Shown here in pieces: positions 1 to 7,748 of a DNA stretch of 64,000 nt. The notes beneath the pieces were generated by a model. That model saw nothing but the letters and a program-made list of their open reading frames with translations, did not search any database and was not told the origin of the DNA. The position numbers were made by a program, and so were the translations under genes. Numbering within the stretch: position 1 is the first letter of the stretch; every line of letters begins with the position of its first letter. The DNA lies in the NCBI RefSeq assembly GCF_005280735.1, contig NZ_CP040077.1:930001-994000 (forward strand), read 5' to 3'. This stretch comes from Trinickia violacea (lineage in GTDB: Bacteria; Pseudomonadota; Gammaproteobacteria; Burkholderiales; Burkholderiaceae).

Positions 1-225
1 GAGGGAGTCGGTATCGGCTTGCTGCCGATCACGCTTGTTGATGAGTACATTCAGACCGGGCGGCTCGTGCGCTTGCTCGAAGACTTCGAGATCAGTGACG
101 ACGCAGCGGAGATCAGATTGGCGTACATCGGTCGCGCACTGTTGCCCGCGAAGGTCAGGGCATTCATCGACCACTGCACCGGGTTCTTCGAGGCAGGCAT
201 GCAGGGGTGTGCCGCTGATCGCTGA
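1..225 (+). CDS. LysR-family transcriptional regulator, C-terminal fragment
   Basis: The reading frame is open from base 1 and ends at TGA 223-225, so only the last 74 residues lie in the window. They match the end of a LysR substrate-binding domain: a GIGLLP turn, then a GRLVRLL segment, and the usual ending LPAKVRAFIDH. The protein would be a DNA-binding regulator that senses a small molecule. Its DNA-binding N-terminus and target lie outside the window. The gene seems complete at its 3' end. Transposon-derived sequence begins about 25 bases after its stop, so it may mark the left border of the accessory patch. Confidence 0.8.
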   Translation, partial: EGVGIGLLPITLVDEYIQTGRLVRLLEDFEISDDAAEIRLAYIGRALLPAKVRAFIDHCTGFFEAGMQGCAADR

Positions 226-249
226 TAGCAGCATGTGTTGAACCGCTGA

Positions 250-591
250 GAAGCCGTACATAATGTTCAGCGCGCGATCCATATCGGCAAGATTCCCGTC
301 GAACTGGCCCGACGCCAGGAACCACTGTCGGCGGTTTCCTCCGCGCTGACACTTCTCTCCAATATCCTGATGGCGTGGAACACCACCCACATGCAACGCG
401 TCGTGGACGAGTTACAGGTTGCCACGGGCCAGCTACTGCAATTTGAACAGTTAAGGCGAATCGCGCCGACCCACCTCGATGGCATCAACCTGCGTGGGAC
501 GTTCAACTTCCCGGTAGCTCGGTACGCGCGACGAATCCTTCCAAGTCTCCCGAGTGATCTGCCCGCTGCGACAGCCAGTCGTCATGCATAA
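250..591 (+). pseudogene. Tn3-family transposase (TnpA), C-terminal remnant
   Basis: An open stretch of about 113 residues follows an in-frame stop at 247-249. It reads like the extreme C-terminus of a Tn3-family DDE transposase: AIHIGKIPVEL, a QEPLSAVSSALTLLSN helix, MAWNTTHMQRVVDEL, then IAPTHLDGINLRGTFNFP and YARRILPS. A whole TnpA has close to 1000 residues, so about nine tenths is missing. No start codon or ribosome-binding site fits the beginning. No 38-bp Tn3 terminal repeat could be recognised on either side. It is a dead scar of a transposon and evidence that the following genes arrived by transfer. Confidence 0.78.
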
Positions 592-620
592 ACAATCGAG
601 TTCTGGCGATTGAATCGATA

Positions 621-639
621 TTGCAAACGACGTTTGCAA
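621..639. promoter_or_regulatory. Isolated perfect inverted repeat (operator-like)
   Basis: TTGCAAACGACGTTTGCAA is a perfect 9-bp inverted repeat around one central base. The size and symmetry are those of a dimeric repressor site. No intact gene starts within several hundred bases on either strand, so it could be an operator orphaned by deletion or part of a transposon end. Its function is not shown. Confidence 0.4.
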
Positions 640-1071
640 TGTCGGCTTGTCCTTGCGCTTTGCGGAAAGAACCATCGGGCTGCCAGGTCATCCACGCAAA
701 TGTGGGGCCCTCGAAGGGGCAGTCAGCAGGTGATTTGATTAGAAAGACAATTTAAACGGGGCCGCAAGGCAGACTCGTGCCATGCTCAGGTGCCCCTAAC
801 CGGAAAAACGCATGGAAATCAAATGCACCCCCTTATGTGGAGCTAGACATAGGCCGACGAGCGGTGACTTTCTTCCGTGACATCGAGCTGTGCAACGGCG
901 ACTAGTGAACGGGCCGACTGCACCGAATCGGCGGGCAACTGTGCCCATGCGTCAAATAGCGACGCCGCTAAGGGCAGCCTCGTTGGCCAAGCCAGCCAAG
1001 GCGGCCTGTTCGAATGCGGTTAGCTTGCTGACGGACATCTCGGGGCATTTGCTTAGACAGCGATCATGACT

Positions 1072-1246
1072 TGCCCCGCTGGGGGCGTACGCCACATTGT
1101 TCGACCAACCCGAGCAATGCGACCAAGCGTCGAATGGCCCGGTCCTCTTCAAGGAAACGGAAATCGTTGGGTTGCCGCGGCGCTGGGCACTGCGGAAACT
1201 GACGCAGGAGGAGGTTCGGCGAAGGCACGAAAATGCCCGCAGTTAG
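1072..1246 (+). pseudogene. Possible decayed gene tail, unknown family
   Basis: Between a stop near 1070 and TAG 1244-1246 the plus strand is open for about 57 residues, with a composition typical of protein: acidic and basic residues, and helical segments such as LRKLTQEEVRRRHENARS. There is no plausible start or ribosome-binding site. I do not recognise the family. It may be the C-terminus of a gene lost by deletion, or a chance open frame. Confidence 0.25.
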
Positions 1247-1258
1247 CGGGCTTTGGGG
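1235..1258 (-). terminator. Hairpin downstream of SLOG gene
   Basis: GCCCGC and GCGGGC arms (1235-1240 and 1246-1251) enclose a 5-base loop. Read on the minus strand, the hairpin is followed by ATTTT and lies just past the SLOG stop at 1268, as expected for an intrinsic terminator. It is short, so only modestly convincing. Confidence 0.45.
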
Positions 1259-1267
1259 CAGCGCTGA

Positions 1268-1828
1268 CTACGTGAAAATCTCGGACTGTTCATGCCTCAG
1301 TTCGTTGATCTTGTCGTGAAGCCGGATTTTCTCGTCGGCTTTTCTCATGGCTGGTTCAGACATAAAGCCGACCAGGTTTTCGAGCTGCGCCACGTCGCCG
1401 ACAGTCTGAAACTGCTTCGCCTTGTTTACGAAGACAACTGATTTTTTCTTTTGGCGAAGCAGTTCGATGACGTTCCGGAGCGTTCCAGTACTCTTGGCGT
1501 CCCAAATCATTAGGCCAAAGTCAGCAGCCTTCGCCATCTCGATGTCCTTCGCTGTGAAGAATGTCCGAGAACCCGGCGCCGCGTGCTTAGTCTGAACGCA
1601 CTTGACGGGCCAATGACCAATGTTGTTGCGTGGCTTATCGCCACTGCAATAGACGACGGTAAGACTGGCACCCTTTTTAAACAGGTATGCCTGTATCGAG
1701 CTGTCGGCGCCGTCAGCATCTCCGACGATGACGGTATGGTCCGCTTCGATGATGTTGTCGATACGCTCGCGTACCTTGGGGTCCAGATGTTTGATGCTGA
1801 TCGAACCAGCGATGAAAATCTTGGTCAT
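1268..1828 (-). CDS. SLOG-fold (YspA/DprA-like) nucleotide-binding protein
   Basis: The 186-residue protein starts MTKIFIAGSI, a first beta strand followed by a glycine turn. GDADGADSSIQ at residues 36-46 follows, the typical ligand-binding signature of the YspA/TM1410-type SLOG superfamily. A later KAADFGLMIWD segment fits the conserved acidic strand of that fold. SLOG proteins bind nucleotides or nucleotide-derived signals and recur in bacterial conflict systems. I chose the ATG at 1828 because GAGG lies about 8 bases upstream and homology begins there; the longer upstream open frame looks non-coding. It starts 10 bases after the end of the truncated phosphoribosyltransferase frame, so the two are probably co-transcribed. 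Its ligand and role cannot be read from the sequence. Confidence 0.7.
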   Translation of the reverse strand: MTKIFIAGSISIKHLDPKVRERIDNIIEADHTVIVGDADGADSSIQAYLFKKGASLTVVYCSGDKPRNNIGHWPVKCVQTKHAAPGSRTFFTAKDIEMAKAADFGLMIWDAKSTGTLRNVIELLRQKKKSVVFVNKAKQFQTVGDVAQLENLVGFMSEPAMRKADEKIRLHDKINELRHEQSEIFT

Positions 1829-1838
1829 TCGTCGGCCC

Positions 1839-2030
1839 TCACCATGTCGCGGTTGCGACGTAGACTTTTCCCACCTTCGCATAGGTGCGAAGAACAGCGC
1901 AAGCGGCTTCCAACGACGCGCCGGCATCGTACCGAGCATCCATGAGCAGCACATTCCATCTACCATCGCCCGTGATCGCCTCGTTGAGCACGATCTTGCG
2001 CTCGAGCGCTTTGACCACTGCGGCGATCAT
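1839..2030 (-). pseudogene. Phosphoribosyltransferase (ComF/PRTase-like), truncated
   Basis: The 63-residue frame carries a recognisable PRPP-loop motif, VLLMDARYDAGASLEAA (residues 27-43), preceded by RKIVLNEAITGDGRWN. That is the C-terminal half of a type I phosphoribosyltransferase of the ComF kind. Such proteins usually exceed 150 residues, and an in-frame TAG lies three codons upstream (2037-2039), so the N-terminal half is missing. The acidic pair normally found in the loop is DA here instead of DD. The fragment sits between the metallopeptidase (stop 2094) and the SLOG gene. It may still be translated as a small protein from ATG 2030, but an active enzyme is unlikely. Confidence 0.55.
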
Positions 2031-2093
2031 AGACGACTAATCGCAACATACGAAACATCGCTTGTCCCGCCGGCTGCGCCGCGGTAGCACTGA

Positions 2094-3248
2094 TCAGCGC
2101 GGCAACCACTCGACCGTTCGTTCGATAGGTCGGACACCGAACACATGCTGCTCGGCAAGACGTTTGGCAGCGACGTTCCACGTCGTGGCAACAATCCGGT
2201 AGTACAGATTCTGTAGTGAAATGAACTGATAAGAGGTTCGTGGGCTCGACAGACGTTCTGTTAAGAAGCTGATCGCGCGCCGGCGTTGATATATGCCTGG
2301 ATGGCTATCGCGCGTACTGCCAGGTAAAGACTTCCCGTTCTTGAGTATCTGATTTCCCTTGCGAATAAATTCCAGCGTTGCAAGAAGAGCCACCGCTCCG
2401 GCGTTTGCCAATGCAAATACATTGTTTCGAGGTTCCGAGTTGCCTGCCTCCATGCAGAGCCACGTGGCTAGCATGTCAGCTTCCAATTCCATACCATGTT
2501 GTCGATCTCGATCTTCCCCTTCTGCACTCGCAATTCCGCCGCTACCATGCTTCATGATGTGGTGGCCGTATTCATGACCGACCACAAACCACATCATCGA
2601 TTCCGAGATGTCGTCCTGCACACTGAACTCACGCTCCCCCGGAATACTTATAAAGTCGCCACGAGCAGGGGTGGTTGGATTATGCGAATAATCGTAGTAA
2701 AGCGAATACCATTGAGACATTAGATTTTCGTTTTTGAGAAGCTTCTTTTCAATCCTTCGGAAATCCTTTTCGATCGTGAATCCTTCTCGCTTATTTTTCA
2801 GTGGAACGCTCAGGGCAAGCAGTTTCGACAATCGGTGAACCAGCAAAAGCAAATTCGACGTTAGCATCACAAGGCTTGTTTCCGTCCCGAATACTGGAGC
2901 CTGCATTGCCTCGCTACCCTCGGCAAACAGAGCCCCAAAGGAAACGCCATTCCGAAGGTTGAAGCCGATATTTTCTGCCGCCGTTTCGATTTTATCCACG
3001 GCTGCTTTCACCAATGAGTGCGACAATGGCTCGTCTAACGCAGTCTTCACGTCGCCTGGATCATCCAACGCGCGCTCAACCATATCTAGGTCGGCTGTCG
3101 GAAGCGCGTTCAAGGTATGCGCGATAGCGGCATGTCGCAAGGTCTGCAGTTTTTGGAGGGCTTGCTCGGCGGAACTCCCGTACCTCACCTGCTGCTGATG
3201 TCGATAGTCGTCAGCAGCGGCCATTTCCTCGGCTTTCTCATTGTCCAT
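2094..3248 (-). CDS. HExxH zinc metallopeptidase (M48-like), accessory
   Basis: The 384-residue protein holds a zinc-peptidase motif, GHEYGHHIMKHG, with the HExxH at residues 225-229. MELEADMLA follows at 253-261, supplying the likely third zinc ligand and matching the ExxxD arrangement of M48-like and related peptidases. The first ~200 residues are helical and charged, with no clear signal peptide. A hydrophobic stretch (SLVMLTSNLLLLVHRLSKLL, about 125-144) might contact membrane. ATG 3248 is preceded by AAGGA at good spacing; the extra 19 residues upstream are probably untranslated. It heads a minus-strand cluster with the PRTase fragment and the SLOG protein. The substrate is unknown, and regulatory proteolysis in a conflict or stress system is only an inference. 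Confidence 0.7.
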   Translation of the reverse strand: MDNEKAEEMAAADDYRHQQQVRYGSSAEQALQKLQTLRHAAIAHTLNALPTADLDMVERALDDPGDVKTALDEPLSHSLVKAAVDKIETAAENIGFNLRNGVSFGALFAEGSEAMQAPVFGTETSLVMLTSNLLLLVHRLSKLLALSVPLKNKREGFTIEKDFRRIEKKLLKNENLMSQWYSLYYDYSHNPTTPARGDFISIPGEREFSVQDDISESMMWFVVGHEYGHHIMKHGSGGIASAEGEDRDRQHGMELEADMLATWLCMEAGNSEPRNNVFALANAGAVALLATLEFIRKGNQILKNGKSLPGSTRDSHPGIYQRRRAISFLTERLSSPRTSYQFISLQNLYYRIVATTWNVAAKRLAEQHVFGVRPIERTVEWLPR

Positions 3249-3935
3249 CTTCGTCCTTTTATTCGTTGCCCTTGTTATCTGGCACGGCAGCGTCGACGCA
3301 TGCAAACCGGCATTACAGTTTAATCAAATTGGCGCCCTCTATGATAGCGGTTACTGGCGGCAGTGCTAATTCTCTCGACTTTCTGGTTCTCCGTTGACCT
3401 CTCGCGCCCAAACACGATCCAGAAAGCTCATGACCAACGGAAAACCGTATCCGGAAAGAGTCTTGAGAACACCTGGTTCTTTCGTCTATTTTTCAGCCCC
3501 TTTTACCCCACGCTCGGCGAGAACAAGCCAGTTATAAAAAATGCGTTGCAGAGCAAATCTAGCCGTGAAGTTTGGCGAAGCTGCGCTTCTCGAGACTGCT
3601 TGCCTCACCAGTTGTATATCGCCAGTCTTTGGTATTCCACGAAATTCGGACATATTTTCTCTTCGCTTCGTCCTTCATGGCGGCGTTCCTCGCGTCGACT
3701 CTTCGTGAATGAACCACATCTCAATGTTGCCCCGCTGGCCTGTACGGCGGGAGGGCGTGTTGATGTATGGCGCTAGGTTCCTGACCCGGAATCGCAATGT
3801 TCGGCATTTTCGATCAAAAACCCTGAGGGAGTTTTCGACTTTTTGCTGAGACCCTAAAGCAAATGTCAATGTTGACGATATCAGAAAGGAGATTTCTTTT
3901 TTCGTCACAGGTGTACATTTTCTTGTGAGGTCGCA
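3249..3935. other. AT-rich intergenic stretch upstream of two divergent accessory genes
   Basis: The stretch separates the minus-strand metallopeptidase from the plus-strand patatin gene and must carry both promoters. Open frames in it (for example 3363-3776) lack ribosome-binding sites and protein-like composition, so I do not call a gene. AT-rich blocks near 3500-3560 and 3850-3920 fit promoter regions, but no clear -35/-10 pair stood out. Confidence 0.5.
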
Positions 3936-5873
3936 ATGGGTAAATCAAACGATAAGATGCTCTTGATCAGAAGCGGTATCAGCTTGCGGGACGTCCGAGA
4001 CGAAGAAGAGGAGTACCTTGCCAGACGTCGGAATTCCACTGGAGTGGAAAAAACGGCAACTTTGGGGGTTGCGCTATCGGGCGGGGGCGTTCGAGCAGCG
4101 TGCTTTGCGCTCGGGGTAATCCATTGGATGGAGAGATCAGGCCACTGGGAGAGGGTGGATTACGTGTCCAGCGTGTCCGGTGGCGGTTACGCAGCGGCCG
4201 GCGTATTAGCGGCGTCAAATGACAAGGGAGCAGAAGTTGACAGTGTTACCAGGGCAGAAAGAGTTTTGGCGGAGCTAAACCGCGATGACAATGGATATAT
4301 CAAAATTTCGGCGCTAACAATCTTGGTGATGCTCTCGCTTTGGGGCATCTCCATGCTGTTGTCCCTGTCTTGGCTTCTGCTTTTGGTGGGGCAGTCCGGG
4401 CCGCTTGTAATGGAGATGTTTCCGATACATCATGCGATTGACCGATATGTGCCGGGAGTCGGCTGTCTTGGCTTTCTGCTGGTCGTGATATACCAACTCG
4501 TGGCGTCCCGCGTGAGAAAGCGGGCTTCACCAGATGGTCAGGTCTGGTTCTTCCTCGCGATGATCTTCGGTGCCATACAGATGGCGGATCTGGCAGGGCA
4601 CCTATCAATAGGGCATTCGCCGAGAGCGCTGTATTGGCTGACGTGCGTAGTAGCTGGCCTGATCTGGTTGTTCGTCGGAATTGCCTTGAGCCTGCGTCCT
4701 AGTCATCCATCCATCGTCAGGCTGCACGGCCGCGCAGGGTACGCCTTTGGGTTTGCTTTCATTCTATCTGCAGGATTGATCATGCAGGCGTTCATGCGCG
4801 ATTTGACGCATCACGCTATCGCTGAGGGCTTAAATCTTCTTTATTTCGCGTCCCTGCTGATTGTGCTCTTTGCAATGGTGACGAATCCGAACTGGCTATG
4901 TTTGCCTGCGAAGATTTACTACGAAGGACTGAGACGGAAATTTGGTGGCGGTACGGATCAGGCGATACATAAGGTTCATGGCTATGAACGTGCGCCTATC
5001 CACCTGATAAACTGCTTCTCACAGTCGCCTGTTGCACGTGACGACGAAAAGAAGCAGCGACGGGGTGGAGAAAATTTCTGCGTTAGCCGTCGTTATTGCG
5101 GATCGGCATCCAGTGGGTATTTCCCGACTAAGGAATGGTATGTTGGGAACAAGCGAAAAAGCTGGAAGCATCAGTTTATCTGGCGACTGGTAGCCACTTC
5201 AGGGGCGGCGGTCGACATCCACCCGGTCAGGCAGAGCCCGCTACGTAATTCGCTTCTAACGGTGTTCAACATGGGACTTGGGGCGTGGGTGATCAATCCA
5301 GCGTTCAATCCCGAGCGTCGGACGTGGCGCCCGTCGTTTTTTCTCAATTCAATGGCGGCGCTGAATGTGCACAACAACCGCACGAAATGGATGCGCCTCA
5401 GTGATGGCGGGCATTTTGAGAATCTGGGGATATATGAACTGGTTGCTCGCGAATGCATGGATATCGTAGTGGTGGATGCCGGGCATGATCCGAACTATGA
5501 ATTCTCGGACCTTGCGTATGCGATCGACAGATGTCGCGAGGACTTTGAGGCTGTGATCGACGTTCCGAACCTCTTTCCGCGTGAGACGCAGAATCGCATT
5601 CAGGAGGTGAACCTGACGGGAACGATTCGTTATAAGGGGAAGACCGAGCTCGGCAAGATCACATATATCAAATTGGGGGTGGAGAAATGGCATTCGCTCC
5701 CGCTACGGCTGCGGTCTTCAATCGACCGCCATTTTCCCCACGAGCCGACTACAAATCAATTTCCCACGCGGGATTTTATCAACGCCTACTACCGGCTCGG
5801 CGTGGAGACGGCATCAAGGGCGTTGCCAGTGGTGATTAGTGAACAAGCTTCCGTTGATGTCGCTGTCGCGTGA
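3936..5873 (+). CDS. Patatin-like phospholipase with multi-helix membrane insert
   Basis: The 645-residue protein has the parts of a patatin serine lipase: an oxyanion loop SGGGVRAACF (48-57), a nucleophile elbow VSSVSGGGY with Ser81, and the catalytic Asp in SDGGHFENLG (Asp490). Between serine and aspartate lie about six hydrophobic segments (roughly 125-152, 175-192, 202-223, 231-253, 268-287, 298-317), so the catalytic halves are split by a membrane module. The likely reaction is hydrolysis of membrane phospholipid. ATG 3936 has GAGG seven bases upstream. Patatins act as membrane-attacking effectors in several defence systems, such as CapV in CBASS, but no nucleotide cyclase lies next to it here. 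Composition is more AT-rich than the core genome, consistent with transfer. Confidence 0.82.
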   Translation: MGKSNDKMLLIRSGISLRDVRDEEEEYLARRRNSTGVEKTATLGVALSGGGVRAACFALGVIHWMERSGHWERVDYVSSVSGGGYAAAGVLAASNDKGAEVDSVTRAERVLAELNRDDNGYIKISALTILVMLSLWGISMLLSLSWLLLLVGQSGPLVMEMFPIHHAIDRYVPGVGCLGFLLVVIYQLVASRVRKRASPDGQVWFFLAMIFGAIQMADLAGHLSIGHSPRALYWLTCVVAGLIWLFVGIALSLRPSHPSIVRLHGRAGYAFGFAFILSAGLIMQAFMRDLTHHAIAEGLNLLYFASLLIVLFAMVTNPNWLCLPAKIYYEGLRRKFGGGTDQAIHKVHGYERAPIHLINCFSQSPVARDDEKKQRRGGENFCVSRRYCGSASSGYFPTKEWYVGNKRKSWKHQFIWRLVATSGAAVDIHPVRQSPLRNSLLTVFNMGLGAWVINPAFNPERRTWRPSFFLNSMAALNVHNNRTKWMRLSDGGHFENLGIYELVARECMDIVVVDAGHDPNYEFSDLAYAIDRCREDFEAVIDVPNLFPRETQNRIQEVNLTGTIRYKGKTELGKITYIKLGVEKWHSLPLRLRSSIDRHFPHEPTTNQFPTRDFINAYYRLGVETASRALPVVISEQASVDVAVA

Positions 5874-6137
5874 GTGCTGCCAGTCCATTTGTTCGCTCAC
5901 GTGTTTGTCCAGTAGGGGTGGGAGGGACGTGTGAGCGTATCGTTTTCGGTGATCATTTTGGACCATCGGCGATGCACGCGCTTGGTTCGCAGAAGGAATC
6001 AGTCCAACGCCGAAATGTTGATACGATAGCTCATGCCGCTTGCCGGTCGAGGGAATCCGCGATGGATATCCTTCGTTCTCGACGAAGTGACAACAGTGAT
6101 TAGGGGCTGGTGCCCTAGAGAAGCTAAACAAACCGCT
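5874..6137. other. Region after patatin gene, no clear gene
   Basis: A GTG overlaps the patatin stop (GTGA at 5870-5873) and opens a 77-residue frame to 6103, but its composition is not protein-like and no family is recognisable. A hidden translationally coupled peptide is possible but unsupported. Confidence 0.3.
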
Positions 6138-6401
6138 ATGAGCGACGGTGGATACATGCGCGCCCGCGTCGTCTACGACTATCCGAGAGACGAATTGATA
6201 GGGACATTGCTGGCCACGGGCGAGACCTTTGTTACGAGCGATCCGAAACAGATGGCCGAGTTGCTTTTCGCTGCGGGTGTTCGGCATGGTCAGGTACAGA
6301 TGCCCGATTGGCGCGAGGGAGACATTGCCCCGGCCACTGGCGACAAGATCGCGCTGAATTTTCGCCTAGTCCAGCTCGGACGACAGGAGTCAGGGGAATG
6401 A
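6138..6401 (+). CDS. Small hypothetical protein downstream of patatin
   Basis: The frame from ATG 6138 gives an 87-residue soluble protein beginning MSDGGYMRARVVYDYPRDE. It has mixed alpha/beta character, no signal peptide and no membrane segment. The frame is open further upstream, but the start at MSDGG gives a normal-looking N-terminus; only a weak AGAGAAG lies ahead of it. I do not recognise the family. Same-strand position 264 bases behind the patatin gene, inside the accessory patch, suggests an associated regulator or inhibitor, but that is inference only. Confidence 0.5.
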   Translation: MSDGGYMRARVVYDYPRDELIGTLLATGETFVTSDPKQMAELLFAAGVRHGQVQMPDWREGDIAPATGDKIALNFRLVQLGRQESGE

Positions 6402-6857
6402 AGCGGTAATCGCGATCGCCTTGACGTTCTATAGAGTGCTTGGTTGATTAGATCCGCGAGTGATTACCGCGCACCGCTCAATGTGTCGAGGCATCGCCCA
6501 TTGATCGAAACATTGTTAGAAGATCGAGATGTCAGTTGGCGCTAAAGTTCAGAAACCATCTTTCGTATCGCTTTCACGACACGGAACGCTGAACATTGAA
6601 TCGACTCATATTGCTCTATCAAGTAGTATGGTCATGTCAGCATGACAATTTTTTATATTAACGGCCGGTTCATAGGATTAGCGAGCAAGAAGGCGGGCGT
6701 GACTGGTCTGATACTTTGGCGCGCTCGATTTCAAACTTTATTGTGACGAGACACCCAGTCTGGTTTCAGCAGTAAAAGCAGAAAGCCCTCGAATTCGAGG
6801 GCTTTCTGCTTTTCGCGCGTCACGTTTTTAAATCGGCGCACGCTCGACGCATTCGAC
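6402..6857. other. AT-rich gene-free border between accessory patch and core
   Basis: No gene was found in this stretch. It contains a weak hairpin GTCATG-TCAG-CATGAC followed by AATTTTTT (6631-6654), which could end plus-strand transcripts, and a large perfect palindrome at 6774-6813. Composition shifts to typical GC-rich core sequence after about 6830, making this the likely right border of the accessory patch. Confidence 0.5.
6774..6813. terminator. Perfect 40-bp palindrome, bidirectional terminator
   Basis: The arms AAAAGCAGAAAGCCCTCGAA and its exact complement meet without a loop base, giving a 20-bp self-complementary arm flanked by A and T runs on both sides. It lies between plus-strand accessory genes and the minus-strand bestrophin gene (stop 6858), so it can terminate both. 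Confidence 0.85.
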
Positions 6858-7748
6858 TCACCACAACACGCCTTTCTCCGGCTGCACCGGTTTCAATTCG
6901 TGGGCCTCGCCCAGGCTGTCCCGCAAGTCGATCTCGATGGTGCGCGTGATCGCGGTGAGCGGCACGTCGTTCGCCGTATTCGAGAACGGATGTTCCATGT
7001 CGTTGCCGATTTGCAGTAATGCGAGAAACAGAAAGCCGACGCCGGTCGAGCCGAGCGGCGTGAAGATGCGGAGCGATTCGACGAGACCGAGCGGCAACAG
7101 GATGCAGAACACGTGCGTGAATAGCGCAGGGTAGGTCGCATATTGCTGAGGAAAGGGCGTGTTCCGGATGCGCTCCATGCCGCCTTGCGCATTCAGCAGT
7201 TCGCGCATCGTCTGTTCGATGGTGGTCAGCCGGATGCTGTCGAGCGATGCTTCGCGCGCGATGATTCGTGCCGTCTCGTTGAGTATCGTGTTTGGCACAT
7301 TCGCGACTTGCTGCAGGCGCGCGATCTCGTCTTGCGGCAGACGGGGCGCGAGTTCGTCCCATGGCGTCTGGCGGCGCAGATGCAGGCGCAGCGCGTGAAC
7401 GTAGGCAACGTGCCGGAGGATCAGCAAGCGCTGCAATGCCGTTGCTTCGAATGGCAGCAGCGTCTGCATTTCGCGTCCGAAGCTGCGCGAGTAGTTGATC
7501 ATCGCGCCCCACAGCGTGCGCGCTTCCCACCAGCGCGCGTAGGCTGCGGTGTTGCGAAAGGCCAGGTAGATCGCGATCGCGGAGCCGAGCAAGGATAACG
7601 GCAGATGCGGAAACGAGATGTACCGGTTATCGATGCCTTTAATGAAATACGCGATGGTGACGAGCACGTCCCAGAAGAACAACAAAGCCAGCGGGCGCCC
7701 GACATAGAAAACGACTTGTCCGAGGCGAGCGCGGCCCGGAACGATCAC
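6858..7748 (-). CDS. Bestrophin-like (UPF0187/YneE) membrane channel
   Basis: The 296-residue protein has hydrophobic segments in the order seen in bacterial bestrophins: RPLALLFFWDVLVTIAYFI and LPLSLLGSAIAIYLAFRN near the N-terminus, then NTAAYARWWEARTLWGAM, a hallmark of the UPF0187 family. Two later segments contain HVFCILLPLGLVESLR and GVGFLFLALLQIGNDMEHPF. The family forms pentameric ion channels in the inner membrane. I place the start at GTG 7748, which overlaps the carbonic anhydrase stop (GTGA). This translational coupling suggests a joint role in anion or bicarbonate handling. The longer upstream open frame is an out-of-frame read of the carbonic anhydrase gene. Confidence 0.85.
   Translation of the reverse strand: MIVPGRARLGQVVFYVGRPLALLFFWDVLVTIAYFIKGIDNRYISFPHLPLSLLGSAIAIYLAFRNTAAYARWWEARTLWGAMINYSRSFGREMQTLLPFEATALQRLLILRHVAYVHALRLHLRRQTPWDELAPRLPQDEIARLQQVANVPNTILNETARIIAREASLDSIRLTTIEQTMRELLNAQGGMERIRNTPFPQQYATYPALFTHVFCILLPLGLVESLRIFTPLGSTGVGFLFLALLQIGNDMEHPFSNTANDVPLTAITRTIEIDLRDSLGEAHELKPVQPEKGVLW

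Larger units (their letters stand above)
592..1267. other. Gene-poor stretch between transposase scar and SLOG gene
   Basis: No convincing intact gene lies here. It contains an isolated perfect inverted repeat (621-639), a possible decayed coding tail (about 1072-1246, plus strand) and a hairpin (1235-1251). Base composition is mixed, and stop codons are frequent in all frames between about 640 and 1070. It is probably debris from past insertions. Confidence 0.5.

Noticed and set aside
3363..3776. 137-residue open frame upstream of the patatin gene
   Set aside because: There is no ribosome-binding site, the composition is not protein-like, and it ends in a promoter region; probably chance.
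5870..6103. 77-residue frame starting at a GTG that overlaps the patatin stop
   Set aside because: The overlap looks like coupling, but the sequence has no recognisable fold and is not clearly protein-like.
5814..6287. 157-residue minus-strand frame across the patatin gene end
   Set aside because: It overlaps two plus-strand genes and has no start signal.
6631..6654. Weak hairpin GTCATG-TCAG-CATGAC with T run
   Set aside because: The stem is only six bases with AT pairs; not listed as a separate terminator, though it could contribute.
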